In this document: positions 10,991-18,263 of the stretch, in pieces
Numbering within the stretch: the stretch's first letter is position 1
Layout: each line of letters begins with the position of its first letter
From: Propionibacteriaceae bacterium
Lineage (GTDB): Bacteria; Actinomycetota; Actinomycetes; Propionibacteriales; Propionibacteriaceae
Direction: 5' to 3'
NCBI GenBank assembly: GCA_031272505.1
Contig: JAISTQ010000025.1
Location: forward strand, 1 to 41,476
Length of the DNA: 41,476 nucleotides
The notes under the pieces: generated by a model
Database searches by the model: none
What the model was told of the DNA's origin: nothing
Seen by the model: only the letters and a program-made list of their open reading frames with translations
Translations under genes and position numbers: made by a program

Positions 10991-11020
10991 TTGCCGAAAC
11001 GGGTCGAAAGCGCGTATAGT
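10991..11020 (+). promoter_or_regulatory. Probable rpmH promoter
   Basis: TTGCCG at 10991-10996 and TATAGT at 11015-11020 are 18 bp apart, about 70 bp upstream of the rpmH start. The intergenic region has no other equally good pair on this strand. The promoter would drive rpmH, rnpA, yidD and yidC. Confidence 0.55.
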
Positions 11021-11092
11021 CGATAAGTCGCTCTTTACGAGTGATGCCGTGCGTCCAAGTGGGCGCATCAGTCCGAAACATTGGGAGAAGTC

Positions 11093-11230
11093 TTGACTAA
11101 GCGCACGTTCCAGCCAAGCAACCGTCGGCGCAGCCGGGTTCACGGCTTCCGTCTCCGTATGCGTACCCGTGCCGGTCGTGCCATCGTGTCGGCACGCCGT
11201 CGCCGTGGCCGCGTCCGGCTGGCCGGCTGA
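11093..11230 (+). CDS. rpmH: 50S ribosomal protein L34
   Basis: This short frame encodes 45 residues beginning [19 protein letters not shown] and ending in [11 protein letters not shown], the unmistakable highly basic L34 protein of the large ribosomal subunit. The start is a TTG preceded by GGGAG. The gene ends 6 bp before rnpA, the near-universal rpmH-rnpA pair on the far side of dnaA. The length is typical for the family. Confidence 0.97.
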   Translation: MTKRTFQPSNRRRSRVHGFRLRMRTRAGRAIVSARRRRGRVRLAG

Positions 11231-11236
11231 CATTCG

Positions 11237-11572
11237 GTGCTGGCGAAACCATACCGGGTCAAATCTGGGCAGGATTTCGCGCGGGTGTTGTCCGCTGGCG
11301 TCAGAAGCGGCACCGCGCACCTGGTGGTGTACCTGAAGGTTCGCCAGGCCGGGCCCGCCCGCGTTGGCTTAATAGTGTCGAAGAAGGTAGGGAATGCAGT
11401 GACCCGGAACCAGGTGAAGCGCCGGTTGCGGCATGTGGCGGCCGCCGAGCTGCCCACGCTGTCCCCGCAAGCCGACATCGTGATCCGGGCGCTCTCCCCG
11501 GCGAGTTTCGCTGATTACGCCGCCGAGCTGCACACCGCGCTGGCGGGCTGCAAACGGAAGCTGGGCCGATGA
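11237..11572 (+). CDS. rnpA: Ribonuclease P protein component
   Basis: This 111-residue protein is the basic subunit that helps the RNase P RNA cut the 5' leaders of tRNA precursors. The RNR signature is seen as GNAVTRNQVKRRLRH, after VGLIVSKKV. The start is GTG, 6 bp after rpmH, and the stop overlaps the yidD start in an ATGA. This is the conserved order and the length is normal. Confidence 0.96.
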   Translation: MLAKPYRVKSGQDFARVLSAGVRSGTAHLVVYLKVRQAGPARVGLIVSKKVGNAVTRNQVKRRLRHVAAAELPTLSPQADIVIRALSPASFADYAAELHTALAGCKRKLGR

Positions 11573-11895
11573 AACACTTGATGCTCGGGTTCATCCGTTT
11601 CTGGCGGGCGGTGATCAGCCCGTGGTACGGGAACGTCTGCAAGTATTACCCGAGCTGTTCGGCCTACGCCCTGGAGGCCGTCACCCGCCATGGGGCCCGT
11701 CGCGGCGGCTGGATGGCGGTCAAGCGGATCGCGCGCTGCCACCCGTGGGCGGCTGGCGGCGTCGACAAAGTGCCCGAGGCAGGCGGATTCGCTGCCTGCG
11801 AATGCGAACCCGCAAATAACCCTGAGCCAGATAAGACGTTGGTGTGCGCTGGCGCGGCACCCGCTAATTTGGAGCTGAAAGAAGGCGATATCTGA
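11569..11895 (+). CDS. yidD: Membrane protein insertion efficiency factor YidD
   Basis: This 108-residue protein carries the family core: an amphipathic N-terminal helix (FIRFWRAVISPWYG), CKYYPSCSAYALEAV, a basic stretch around residue 45, and CHPWAAGGVDKVP. YidD is a small membrane-associated protein that assists YidC-dependent insertion. The C-terminal 40 residues beyond the core are variable and include two further cysteines. The gene overlaps rnpA by 4 nt and yidC by 1 nt, so all three are coupled. Confidence 0.94.
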   Translation: MKHLMLGFIRFWRAVISPWYGNVCKYYPSCSAYALEAVTRHGARRGGWMAVKRIARCHPWAAGGVDKVPEAGGFAACECEPANNPEPDKTLVCAGAAPANLELKEGDI

Positions 11896-13043
11896 TGATT
11901 CCGATGCTGGTGCCCATGGATTTCTGGGGGGATTTGGTCGGCTTTTTCGGCACCATCCTCTACCCGTTCCAGTGGGCGGTCTCCGGTCTGCTGGTGCTGT
12001 TCCACGGCTTCCTGTCGCTATTCATGAACCCGGATTCCGGGTGGACGTGGGTGGTGTCCATCGTTTTGTTGACGGCGGTGGTGCGCGCCGCGTTGATCCC
12101 GTTGTTCGTCAAGCAGATCAACTCGATGCGGAACATGCAGCTGATCGGCCCGAAGATCAAGGAACTGCAGGATAAATACCGCGACGACCGCCAGCGGCTC
12201 GGCGAAGAGACGATGAAGCTCTACAAGGAAGAGGGCATCAACCCGATGGCCTCCTGCCTGCCGATTCTGTGCCAGATGCCGGTGTTCCTCTCGCTGTTCT
12301 ATGTGCTGATCGGGGTGTTCCGCTGGGATCCGGCGACCGATCCAAACTGCTCCTCGGTGACCGGCTATTTCCTGGCGCAGAACTGTGGTCTGACGGAATC
12401 CCTGCGGGCGAGCACCTTCCTCGGCACCGGCGTGGGCAACACTTTCCTGCCGGTCGAGGCCTGGGGGGCCACCCAGACGGTCGCCCTCGTCATGATCCTG
12501 CTGATGTGCGCCTCGCTGTTCTACACCCAGTTCCAGTTGACCCGCAAGAACATGCCGCCCTCGGCGCAGACCGGCCCGATGGCGCAGCAGCAGAAGATCC
12601 TGCTGTACGTCTTCCCGCTGCTGTACGCCGTCGGCGGCGCCAGCATCCCGATCGGCGTGCTGGTCTACTGGTTGACGACGAACCTGTGGACGTTGGGACA
12701 GCAATACATCCTGATCAAGAACAACCCGGCGCCGGGCACCCCCGCCTACTTGGATTGGGAGGAGCGGATGCGCGCCAAGGGCAAGGATCCGGACGCGATC
12801 ATCGCCGCCCGCAAAGCCAAGCAGAAGTCGAAGCGCAAGGCCGCCCCGGCCGCGCCCGCCCAGCCGTCCCGTCCGGACTATTCGACGGCCAAGGGAGCCA
12901 ACAAGGCCAAAACCGGGCAAAAGCCTGCCGGGCAAACCACCGAGTCCGGAACGCCGAAGCCGCCGACCGTCAACGAAGACGGCAAGACGGTGGTCTACCG
13001 GCAGCAACGCAAGAAGTCGTCCAGGGCGAGAAGAAAGTCCTGA
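11895..13043 (+). CDS. yidC: Membrane protein insertase YidC
   Basis: The protein has 382 residues and belongs to the YidC/Oxa1/Alb3 insertases, which place proteins into the cytoplasmic membrane with or without SecYEG. It lacks the large periplasmic domain of Gram-negative YidC. Membrane segments include the first at about residues 20-40, one containing the conserved arginine of the hydrophilic groove (TAVVRAALIPLFVKQ), then segments around SCLPILCQMPVFLSLFYVL and further on. A lysine- and alanine-rich cytoplasmic tail follows, as is usual when the C-terminus contacts ribosomes. AGAAGG precedes the ATG. The jag start is 15 bp downstream. Confidence 0.97.
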   Translation: MIPMLVPMDFWGDLVGFFGTILYPFQWAVSGLLVLFHGFLSLFMNPDSGWTWVVSIVLLTAVVRAALIPLFVKQINSMRNMQLIGPKIKELQDKYRDDRQRLGEETMKLYKEEGINPMASCLPILCQMPVFLSLFYVLIGVFRWDPATDPNCSSVTGYFLAQNCGLTESLRASTFLGTGVGNTFLPVEAWGATQTVALVMILLMCASLFYTQFQLTRKNMPPSAQTGPMAQQQKILLYVFPLLYAVGGASIPIGVLVYWLTTNLWTLGQQYILIKNNPAPGTPAYLDWEERMRAKGKDPDAIIAARKAKQKSKRKAAPAAPAQPSRPDYSTAKGANKAKTGQKPAGQTTESGTPKPPTVNEDGKTVVYRQQRKKSSRARRKS

Positions 13044-13058
13044 GAAAGGGGAAATACC

Positions 13059-13748
13059 ATGAGTGAAGACACCACCGAAGAGATTCTGGAGCCCATCCCA
13101 GCCGACAGTGAAGCGGTCACCGAAGAGGTGGAGACCGCGAGCGAGGGTGGCGAGGCCGCAGTTACGGGTGGCGAAGCCGAGGCGGACGCCGCCGATGACG
13201 CGGAAGACGAAATCGACGAAGCGGATGACGGCGAATCGGCGATCAGCCGGGAGGCCGCCTTGGAGAACGAGGGCGAAATCGCCGCCGATTACCTCGAAGA
13301 ACTGCTGGACATCGCCGATCTGGACGGCGACATCGACACCTACGTTGAAGGTGGGCGGGCGCATGTCTCGATCCTGACGGATTCCGACGTGCTGGTCGGC
13401 AAGGACGGCGAGGTGCTGGAAGCGCTGCAGGAGCTCTGCCGCCTCGCGGTGATGACGGACACCGGCAAGCGTTCGCGGCTGATGCTCGACATCGCCAGCT
13501 TCCGGGAGAAGCGCCGCGCCGAGCTGCGCGCCCTGGCCGTCGACGCCATCGCCGAGGTGAAGGAGAACGGCGAGCCGGTCTCGTTGGCAGCGATGAACCC
13601 GTTCGAGCGCAAGATCGTCCATGACGAGGTGGCGGCCGCCGGGCTGTTCAGCGAATCCGAGGGCGAGGAGCCGCAGCGTCGCGTCGTCATCCATCCGAAG
13701 CAGCCGGAGCCGGTTGCCGTCGAACCCGAAGCGGAAGCCGCGGAATAA
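13059..13748 (+). CDS. jag: Jag/KhpB-type RNA-binding protein (KH and R3H domains)
   Basis: The protein has 229 residues. The first 75 are strongly acidic and likely disordered. A KH-II domain follows, including VLVGKDGEVLEALQELCRLAV, and then an R3H domain with the core ALAVDAIAEVKENGEPVSLAAMNPFERKIVH split over about residues 155-190. Jag (KhpB) binds RNA, and in other Gram-positives it influences envelope synthesis. The C-terminus is again acidic. It sits between yidC and rsmG, the conserved position, with GAAAGGGG before the start and a one-base overlap (TAATG) with rsmG. Confidence 0.93.
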   Translation: MSEDTTEEILEPIPADSEAVTEEVETASEGGEAAVTGGEAEADAADDAEDEIDEADDGESAISREAALENEGEIAADYLEELLDIADLDGDIDTYVEGGRAHVSILTDSDVLVGKDGEVLEALQELCRLAVMTDTGKRSRLMLDIASFREKRRAELRALAVDAIAEVKENGEPVSLAAMNPFERKIVHDEVAAAGLFSESEGEEPQRRVVIHPKQPEPVAVEPEAEAAE

Positions 13749-14416
13749 TGGACGCGGGGCAGCTGCGGGATCTGCTCGGAGACAAATACAGCCAGCTGCA
13801 CTCCTACCACGACCTGTTGCTGCATCGGGGCATCGAATGGGGCCTGCTGGGCCCGAATGAGGCGGACCGCATCTGGGAGCGCCACATCCTGAACTCGCTC
13901 GCCTTGGAACCGCTGTGCGGCGAAGGCGTCAGTGTGCTCGATGTCGGCTCCGGCGCCGGCCTGCCAGGCTTGGTGCTGGCCATCTACCGTCCTGACCTGC
14001 GGGTGACGCTGCTGGATTCCAAACGCCGCCGCACCGACTTCCTCAACTTGGCGGTCTCCGAGCTGGGCGTGCACAACGTGAATGTGGTGCGGGACCGGGT
14101 GGAAGACTATCCGTCGCGCGCGGATTACCCCGGCGGATTCGATATCGTTACCTGTCGAGCATTATCAGGATTGCTCACTGTTATTCGATGGTGTCTACCT
14201 TTATTGAATCCTGACGGCGTATTGCTCTCCATGCGCGGCGAATCTGCCGCCGACGAGGTGGGCGATGTGCGCAACCGGCTGCAAATGGCCGTCAAGCTCC
14301 AGTTGGCGAAAGTCGATGTCCCCGGCACCAGCGAGCGCACCCGCGTGGTGATCGCCTCTCGGGGCGACGGCCCGCTGCCCTATCTGGGGATGCCGCAGAT
14401 GGATTACATTTATTAG
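13748..14416 (+). CDS. rsmG: 16S rRNA (guanine-N7) methyltransferase RsmG
   Basis: This 222-residue enzyme uses S-adenosylmethionine to methylate N7 of the 16S rRNA G in the 530 loop (G527 in E. coli numbering). The SAM-binding motif is VLDVGSGAGLPGLVLA, followed by VTLLDSKRRRTDFL. The start overlaps the jag stop by one base. One oddity: codons between 14147 and 14224 are much richer in A and T than their surroundings and include two TTA codons, although the encoded residues are normal for the family. Loss of RsmG gives low-level streptomycin resistance in many bacteria. Confidence 0.95.
   Translation: MDAGQLRDLLGDKYSQLHSYHDLLLHRGIEWGLLGPNEADRIWERHILNSLALEPLCGEGVSVLDVGSGAGLPGLVLAIYRPDLRVTLLDSKRRRTDFLNLAVSELGVHNVNVVRDRVEDYPSRADYPGGFDIVTCRALSGLLTVIRWCLPLLNPDGVLLSMRGESAADEVGDVRNRLQMAVKLQLAKVDVPGTSERTRVVIASRGDGPLPYLGMPQMDYIY
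14147..14224. other. AT-shifted codon patch inside rsmG
   Basis: Twenty-six successive codons use mainly A- or T-ending forms (GTT, TGT, CGA, GCA, TTA, TCA, GGA, ACT, GTT, ATT, CGA, TGT, CTA, CCT, TTA, TTG, AAT, CCT, GTA). The codons on both sides are almost all G- or C-ending. The reading frame is unbroken. Confidence 0.75.
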
Positions 14417-14549
14417 AGGGCGCGGAGCGCATTCGCGCGGAGCACAACGGTACCTGGGCCTTCAGGAGGATCAACGCGCGGGAACCGGTGAGAGCGTCAG
14501 ATTGAAGCGGGCAGACTCGCTAAACTGTCACAGTCAGATTGGAGTTCAG

Positions 14550-15440
14550 GTGAATGCAGCAGAGCCACGTCGGGTAGCCTACGACCGCCCGGAGTTCGAG
14601 CTGATCCAAAACGACGACCTCGACGAAGACGTGGTTGTTTCACGTGAAACGGACGGGTTGCCGCGCCCGAAGCAGACCCGGATCTTCGTGGTGGCGAACC
14701 AGAAGGGTGGCGTCGGAAAGACCACGACTGCGGTGAACCTGGCGGTGGCGCTGGCCCAGGGTGGGCTACGGGTGCTGGTGGTGGACATCGATCCGCAAGG
14801 CAACGCTTCGACTGCCTTGGGCGTTGAGCATACGGAAGGGACGCCGGGAACGTATGAGGTGCTTGGCGGCGTGCCGATTGCGGAGGTGGTGCAAGTCTCG
14901 CCGGAGGCGGATCGGCTCTGGGTGGTGCCGGCGACCATCGATCTGGCCGGATCGGAAATATCTTTGGTGACCATGATCGCCCGGGAGAGCAAGCTGAAGC
15001 GGGCGCTGGACGCGTATTTGGAGCAGAATCCGGTTGATTACGTGTTCATCGACTGCCCGCCGTCGCTGGGGCTGTTGACGGTGAACGCGTTGGTGGCGGC
15101 CAACGAGGTCTTGTTGCCGATCCAGGCGGAGTTCTATGCGCTGGAAGGCGTCTCGCAGTTGGTGAAGACCTTGGAGTTGGTGCGCCAGCAGCTTAACGGG
15201 TCGTTGCAGTTGACGACGGTGCTGTTGACGATGATCGACGCGCGGACGAATCTGTCGGCGGAAGTGGAGGATGAGGTGCGCCGCTACTTCCCCACCCAAA
15301 CCTTGCAGACGGTGATCCCGCGTTCGGTGCGGATCGCCGAGGCGCCGAGCTATGGGCGTTCGGTGCTCACCTATCAACGTTCCAGTGTGGGGGCGCAATC
15401 GTACACGGATGCGGCCGGCGAGATCGCCAGCCGCGGTTAG
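14550..15440 (+). CDS. parA: Chromosome-partitioning ATPase ParA
   Basis: This 296-residue ParA/Soj ATPase binds DNA non-specifically and drives segregation of ParB-parS complexes. The deviant Walker A motif is KGGVGKTTT (about residues 52-60), then VVDIDPQGNAST and FIDCPPSLGLLTVNAL. I chose the GTG at 14550, because GGAG lies 5 bp upstream; an earlier TTG at 14502 is possible but has no ribosome-binding site. The N-terminal 45 residues before the ATPase core are typical of actinobacteria. A perfect parS core lies within the gene and encodes VSRET. The parB start follows 8 bp after the stop, with AGGAGG in the gap. Confidence 0.95.
   Translation: MNAAEPRRVAYDRPEFELIQNDDLDEDVVVSRETDGLPRPKQTRIFVVANQKGGVGKTTTAVNLAVALAQGGLRVLVVDIDPQGNASTALGVEHTEGTPGTYEVLGGVPIAEVVQVSPEADRLWVVPATIDLAGSEISLVTMIARESKLKRALDAYLEQNPVDYVFIDCPPSLGLLTVNALVAANEVLLPIQAEFYALEGVSQLVKTLELVRQQLNGSLQLTTVLLTMIDARTNLSAEVEDEVRRYFPTQTLQTVIPRSVRIAEAPSYGRSVLTYQRSSVGAQSYTDAAGEIASRG
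14637..14650. promoter_or_regulatory. parS centromere site
   Basis: GTTTCACGTGAAAC is a perfect 14-bp palindrome matching the core of the conserved parS site; the flanking bases are T on the left (consensus) and G on the right (consensus A). It lies inside parA near its 5' end, about 5.2 kb from oriC, where ParB would load and spread. Confidence 0.95.
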
Positions 15441-15448
15441 GAGGAAGA

Positions 15449-16366
15449 ATGGCAGCAAAGAAGAGCAGCAAACACGTCGGCTTGGGCCGGGGCCTTGGCG
15501 ACCTTTTTGAGCGCACCGACCCGGATCTGCCGCGCAACATCGCGTTGGACACCTTCACCGGTGAGATCATCGAGAGCGCCGGCGCGCAGTTGGTGGACGT
15601 CGAAGTGGAGCGGGTGCAGCCCAACCCGAAGCAGCCCCGCCAGGTATTCGACCAAGAGGAATTGGACGAGCTGTCCGAGTCGATCAAAGAGGTCGGCGTG
15701 CTGCAGCCGATCGTGGTGCGGCAGATCGAGGACGGCTATGAACTGGTGATGGGCGAGCGGCGGCTTCGGGCTGCGCAGCAGGCGGGGTTGGCGACGATTC
15801 CGGCCATTATCCGGGCCACCGAGGATGCCGACATGCTGCGCGACGCGCTGTTGGAGAACATCCACCGCGCCTCGTTGAACCCGTTGGAAGAGGCGGCCGC
15901 CTACCAGCAACTGCTTTTTGACTTCGGAGTCACCCAGGACGAGTTGGCCAAGCGGATCAAACGGTCTCGGCCGCACATCTCCAACACCATCCGGCTGCTG
16001 CAACTGCCGCCGTCGGTACAGCGGCGGGTGGCGGCTGGGCTGATCAGCGCCGGCCATGCCCGGGCGCTGCTCACCTTGGACAGTCCGGCGGCGATGGAGG
16101 CCCTGGCGGCCCGGATCATCGCGGAAGGGCTCTCGGTGCGCTCCACCGAGGAGATCGCCGGAATGCAAAAGCCGAGGCAGAGCCGCACTTCGTCGGGAAA
16201 GACGCAAGAGTTGTCCAGCCGGGTGGTGGAGATTCGGGAGGCGATCGCCGAGCATCTGGAGACCCGGGTGCGGATCACCACCGGGCACTGGGGCCACATC
16301 ACCATCGATTTCGCGGACGTGGACGATCTGGAGCGTATCGCCGATCTGATGCTGGAAACGAAGTAG
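15449..16366 (+). CDS. parB: Chromosome-partitioning protein ParB
   Basis: This 305-residue protein binds parS and spreads as a CTP-dependent clamp. The N-terminal region holds the basic GLGRGLGDLF box that contacts ParA. The CTP-binding motif is GERRLRA (residues 102-108). The helix-turn-helix VTQDELAKRIKRSRPHISNT lies around residues 158-177. A C-terminal dimerisation domain follows. The ATG is preceded by AGGAGG, 8 bp after parA. The cognate site lies inside parA. Confidence 0.97.
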   Translation: MAAKKSSKHVGLGRGLGDLFERTDPDLPRNIALDTFTGEIIESAGAQLVDVEVERVQPNPKQPRQVFDQEELDELSESIKEVGVLQPIVVRQIEDGYELVMGERRLRAAQQAGLATIPAIIRATEDADMLRDALLENIHRASLNPLEEAAAYQQLLFDFGVTQDELAKRIKRSRPHISNTIRLLQLPPSVQRRVAAGLISAGHARALLTLDSPAAMEALAARIIAEGLSVRSTEEIAGMQKPRQSRTSSGKTQELSSRVVEIREAIAEHLETRVRITTGHWGHITIDFADVDDLERIADLMLETK

Positions 16367-16405
16367 TCCTGCCCACCGACTAACCCACTCGGCTACAGTA
16401 TCGCT

Positions 16406-16756
16406 ATGGATAACTTGCGCATCTTCGCGATGAGCTTCGCCAGCGTCTATCCGCTCTATGTGGCAAAAGTGGAACGCAAAGGTCGCTCTAAAGCGGAGTT
16501 GGACGAAGTGATCTGCTGGCTGACGGGGTATGACGAGCTCGGATTGGCCGAGGCCATCGCCGACAACCGCAATTTCGTGGAGTTTTTCGGGCAGGCGCCG
16601 AAAATGAACCCGAACACCCACTTGATCACCGGGGTGGTCTGCGGGGTGCGCGTCGAGGAGATCGAGGATCCGTTGATGCAGCAGATCCGCTACTTGGACA
16701 AACTGGTGGACGAGTTGGCCCGCGGCAAGAAAATCGAGTCGATTCTCCGCTCGTGA
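16406..16756 (+). CDS. DUF2200 family protein
   Basis: This 116-residue protein matches the DUF2200 pattern closely: [59 protein letters not shown] and [15 protein letters not shown]. The family is cytoplasmic and of unknown function. No Shine-Dalgarno sequence precedes the ATG; instead TACAGT (16394-16399) ends 6 bp before it, so the transcript may be leaderless. The next gene begins 40 bp downstream with its own ribosome-binding site. Confidence 0.9.
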   Translation: MDNLRIFAMSFASVYPLYVAKVERKGRSKAELDEVICWLTGYDELGLAEAIADNRNFVEFFGQAPKMNPNTHLITGVVCGVRVEEIEDPLMQQIRYLDKLVDELARGKKIESILRS

Positions 16757-16796
16757 ATCGCATTATCATGGAGTTGCGTCGCAGCAAGGAGGCGAA

Positions 16797-17252
16797 ATGA
16801 AATTGACGAGTGAATCTTTCACGCACGGGGAGTTCATCCCGATCCGGTATGCCGCCAAGGGGGCGCGGGGCAAGAACGTCTCACCGGAGTTAAGCTGGGC
16901 GGACGCTCCCGAGGGCACCGCGTCGTTCGCGATCATCTGCCATGATCCGGATGCGCCCGGCAAGCACGGCTTTCTGCATTGGCTGGTCACCGACATCGCG
17001 CCCGACATTTCGAGTGCCCGGGAAGGTAAGGCGCCGAAGAAGTCCCGCGAATGGGTGACGGATGCCGGCGCGCCCGGTTGGTACGGCCCGAATCCTCCGC
17101 ACGGCAAGGCGCACCACTACAACTTCACCGTGTACGCCCTCGATGTGCCCGCCATCGAACTCCCCAAGGGGACGCCACACCTGGATGTGCAGGCCGAGAT
17201 CGTCAAGCACACGCTCGACACCGCGAAACTCACCGGCCTGTACCAGCAGTAG
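16797..17252 (+). CDS. YbhB/YbcL family Raf kinase inhibitor-like protein (PEBP)
   Basis: The protein has 151 residues. The two PEBP ligand-pocket motifs are visible: SFAIICHDPDAPGKHGFLHW (residues 42-61) and WYGPNPPHGKAHHYNFTVYA. Bacterial members of the phosphatidylethanolamine-binding protein fold are small and cytoplasmic; their ligands are mostly unknown. The start ATG follows AAGGAGG at good spacing. No signal peptide is seen. The gene converges on ddl, 58 bp away. Confidence 0.92.
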   Translation: MKLTSESFTHGEFIPIRYAAKGARGKNVSPELSWADAPEGTASFAIICHDPDAPGKHGFLHWLVTDIAPDISSAREGKAPKKSREWVTDAGAPGWYGPNPPHGKAHHYNFTVYALDVPAIELPKGTPHLDVQAEIVKHTLDTAKLTGLYQQ

Positions 17253-17310
17253 TCCCGGCACCCTTTTTCACTGTGGATTCACGCAATCAACGTATGGCCT
17301 GACTTGTCAT

Positions 17311-18255
17311 CTACCGGGCGCGGGCGGTGGCGACGAGTTTGGCGCAGAGTTCGCCGAAGTCGCAGCCGCCAGCTTGGGCGGCGAGCGGGACGAGGGAGGT
17401 TTCCGTCATGCCGGGGGCGGAATTCGCCTCGATGAAGACGGGGGTGCCGCCCCGGATGATGATGTCGGCGCGGGAGAGGTCGCGCAGGCCAAGAATCTGG
17501 TGGGCTTGGATGGCGACGTCGGCGCACGCCGCGGCCACCTCGTCGGGGATGGCGGCCGGGGCGATGAAGCGGGTTTCGCCGGCGGTGTAGCGGGCGGTGT
17601 AGTCGTATACACCTGAATACGGCTCGATCTGGACGGCGGGCAGCGCGGTGGGCGGTTCCCCGGTGAACTCGACGACGGCGACCGTCACCTCGGTGCCCTC
17701 AATGAACTCCTCCACGATGTTGACGTCGCCGTAGGCGAAGGCGGCCACCATCGCCTGCGGGATGTCCGCAGCGGTATCGACGCGGCTCGCCCCCAGCGCC
17801 GAACCGGAGCGGACCGGTTTGATCATCATCGGGAAGCCGATCTTTTCCGCCAGCGCGTGCACCAGGTGCCGGGCGCCCAATTCGCGGAACATGTCGTGCG
17901 GCAGCACCGCCGAACGGGGCACCGTCAACCCGGCGCGGGCTACCAGCGGCCCGGCGATCGCCTTGTTGAAGCTGCGGCGCGCGGCCGGGGCCGGAGAGCC
18001 CACATACGGGATGCCGAGCAGTTCCAAGGTTTGCTGCAGGCCGCCGTCCTCGCCGACTCCGCCGTGCAGCACCGGGAAGGCCACCGGATTGTCCAGGCTG
18101 GTGAGCAGTTCGATCAGGCCGGCGTTCACATCCGATTCGACGACCTCCAAGCCTTGGTCGCGCAGCGCCTGGGCCACCCGACGGCCGGAGCGCAGGCTGA
18201 TGTCGCGTTCGTGCGAGAGCCCTCCGGCCAGCACTACCACTGTGTATTCGCTCAT
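17311..18255 (-). CDS. ddl: D-alanine--D-alanine ligase (ATP-grasp)
   Basis: This 314-residue enzyme joins two D-alanines with ATP hydrolysis for peptidoglycan stem peptides. It begins VVVLAGGLSHERDISLRSG and shows HGGVGEDGGLQQTLELLGIP, the ATP-grasp KPVRSGSALGAS loop, YDYTARYTAGETRF and the C-terminal metal-binding IEANSAPGMTETSLVP. The family more often has LE(I/V)N at that last motif. The ATG at 18255 is chosen because AGGAGG precedes it, overlapping the stop region of the upstream aminotransferase gene (8-bp gap). The two therefore form an operon. Activity on another D-amino acid cannot be excluded by eye. Confidence 0.88.
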   Translation of the reverse strand: MSEYTVVVLAGGLSHERDISLRSGRRVAQALRDQGLEVVESDVNAGLIELLTSLDNPVAFPVLHGGVGEDGGLQQTLELLGIPYVGSPAPAARRSFNKAIAGPLVARAGLTVPRSAVLPHDMFRELGARHLVHALAEKIGFPMMIKPVRSGSALGASRVDTAADIPQAMVAAFAYGDVNIVEEFIEGTEVTVAVVEFTGEPPTALPAVQIEPYSGVYDYTARYTAGETRFIAPAAIPDEVAAACADVAIQAHQILGLRDLSRADIIIRGGTPVFIEANSAPGMTETSLVPLAAQAGGCDFGELCAKLVATARAR

Positions 18256-18263
18256 CTTTCCTC

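Noticed and set aside
12018..13694. Long minus-strand frame opposite yidC and jag
   Set aside because: It is a shadow of two well-supported genes and has no coherent domain.
14502..14549. Longer parA beginning at TTG 14502
   Set aside because: No Shine-Dalgarno sequence, whereas the GTG at 14550 has GGAG at good spacing; kept only as an alternative.
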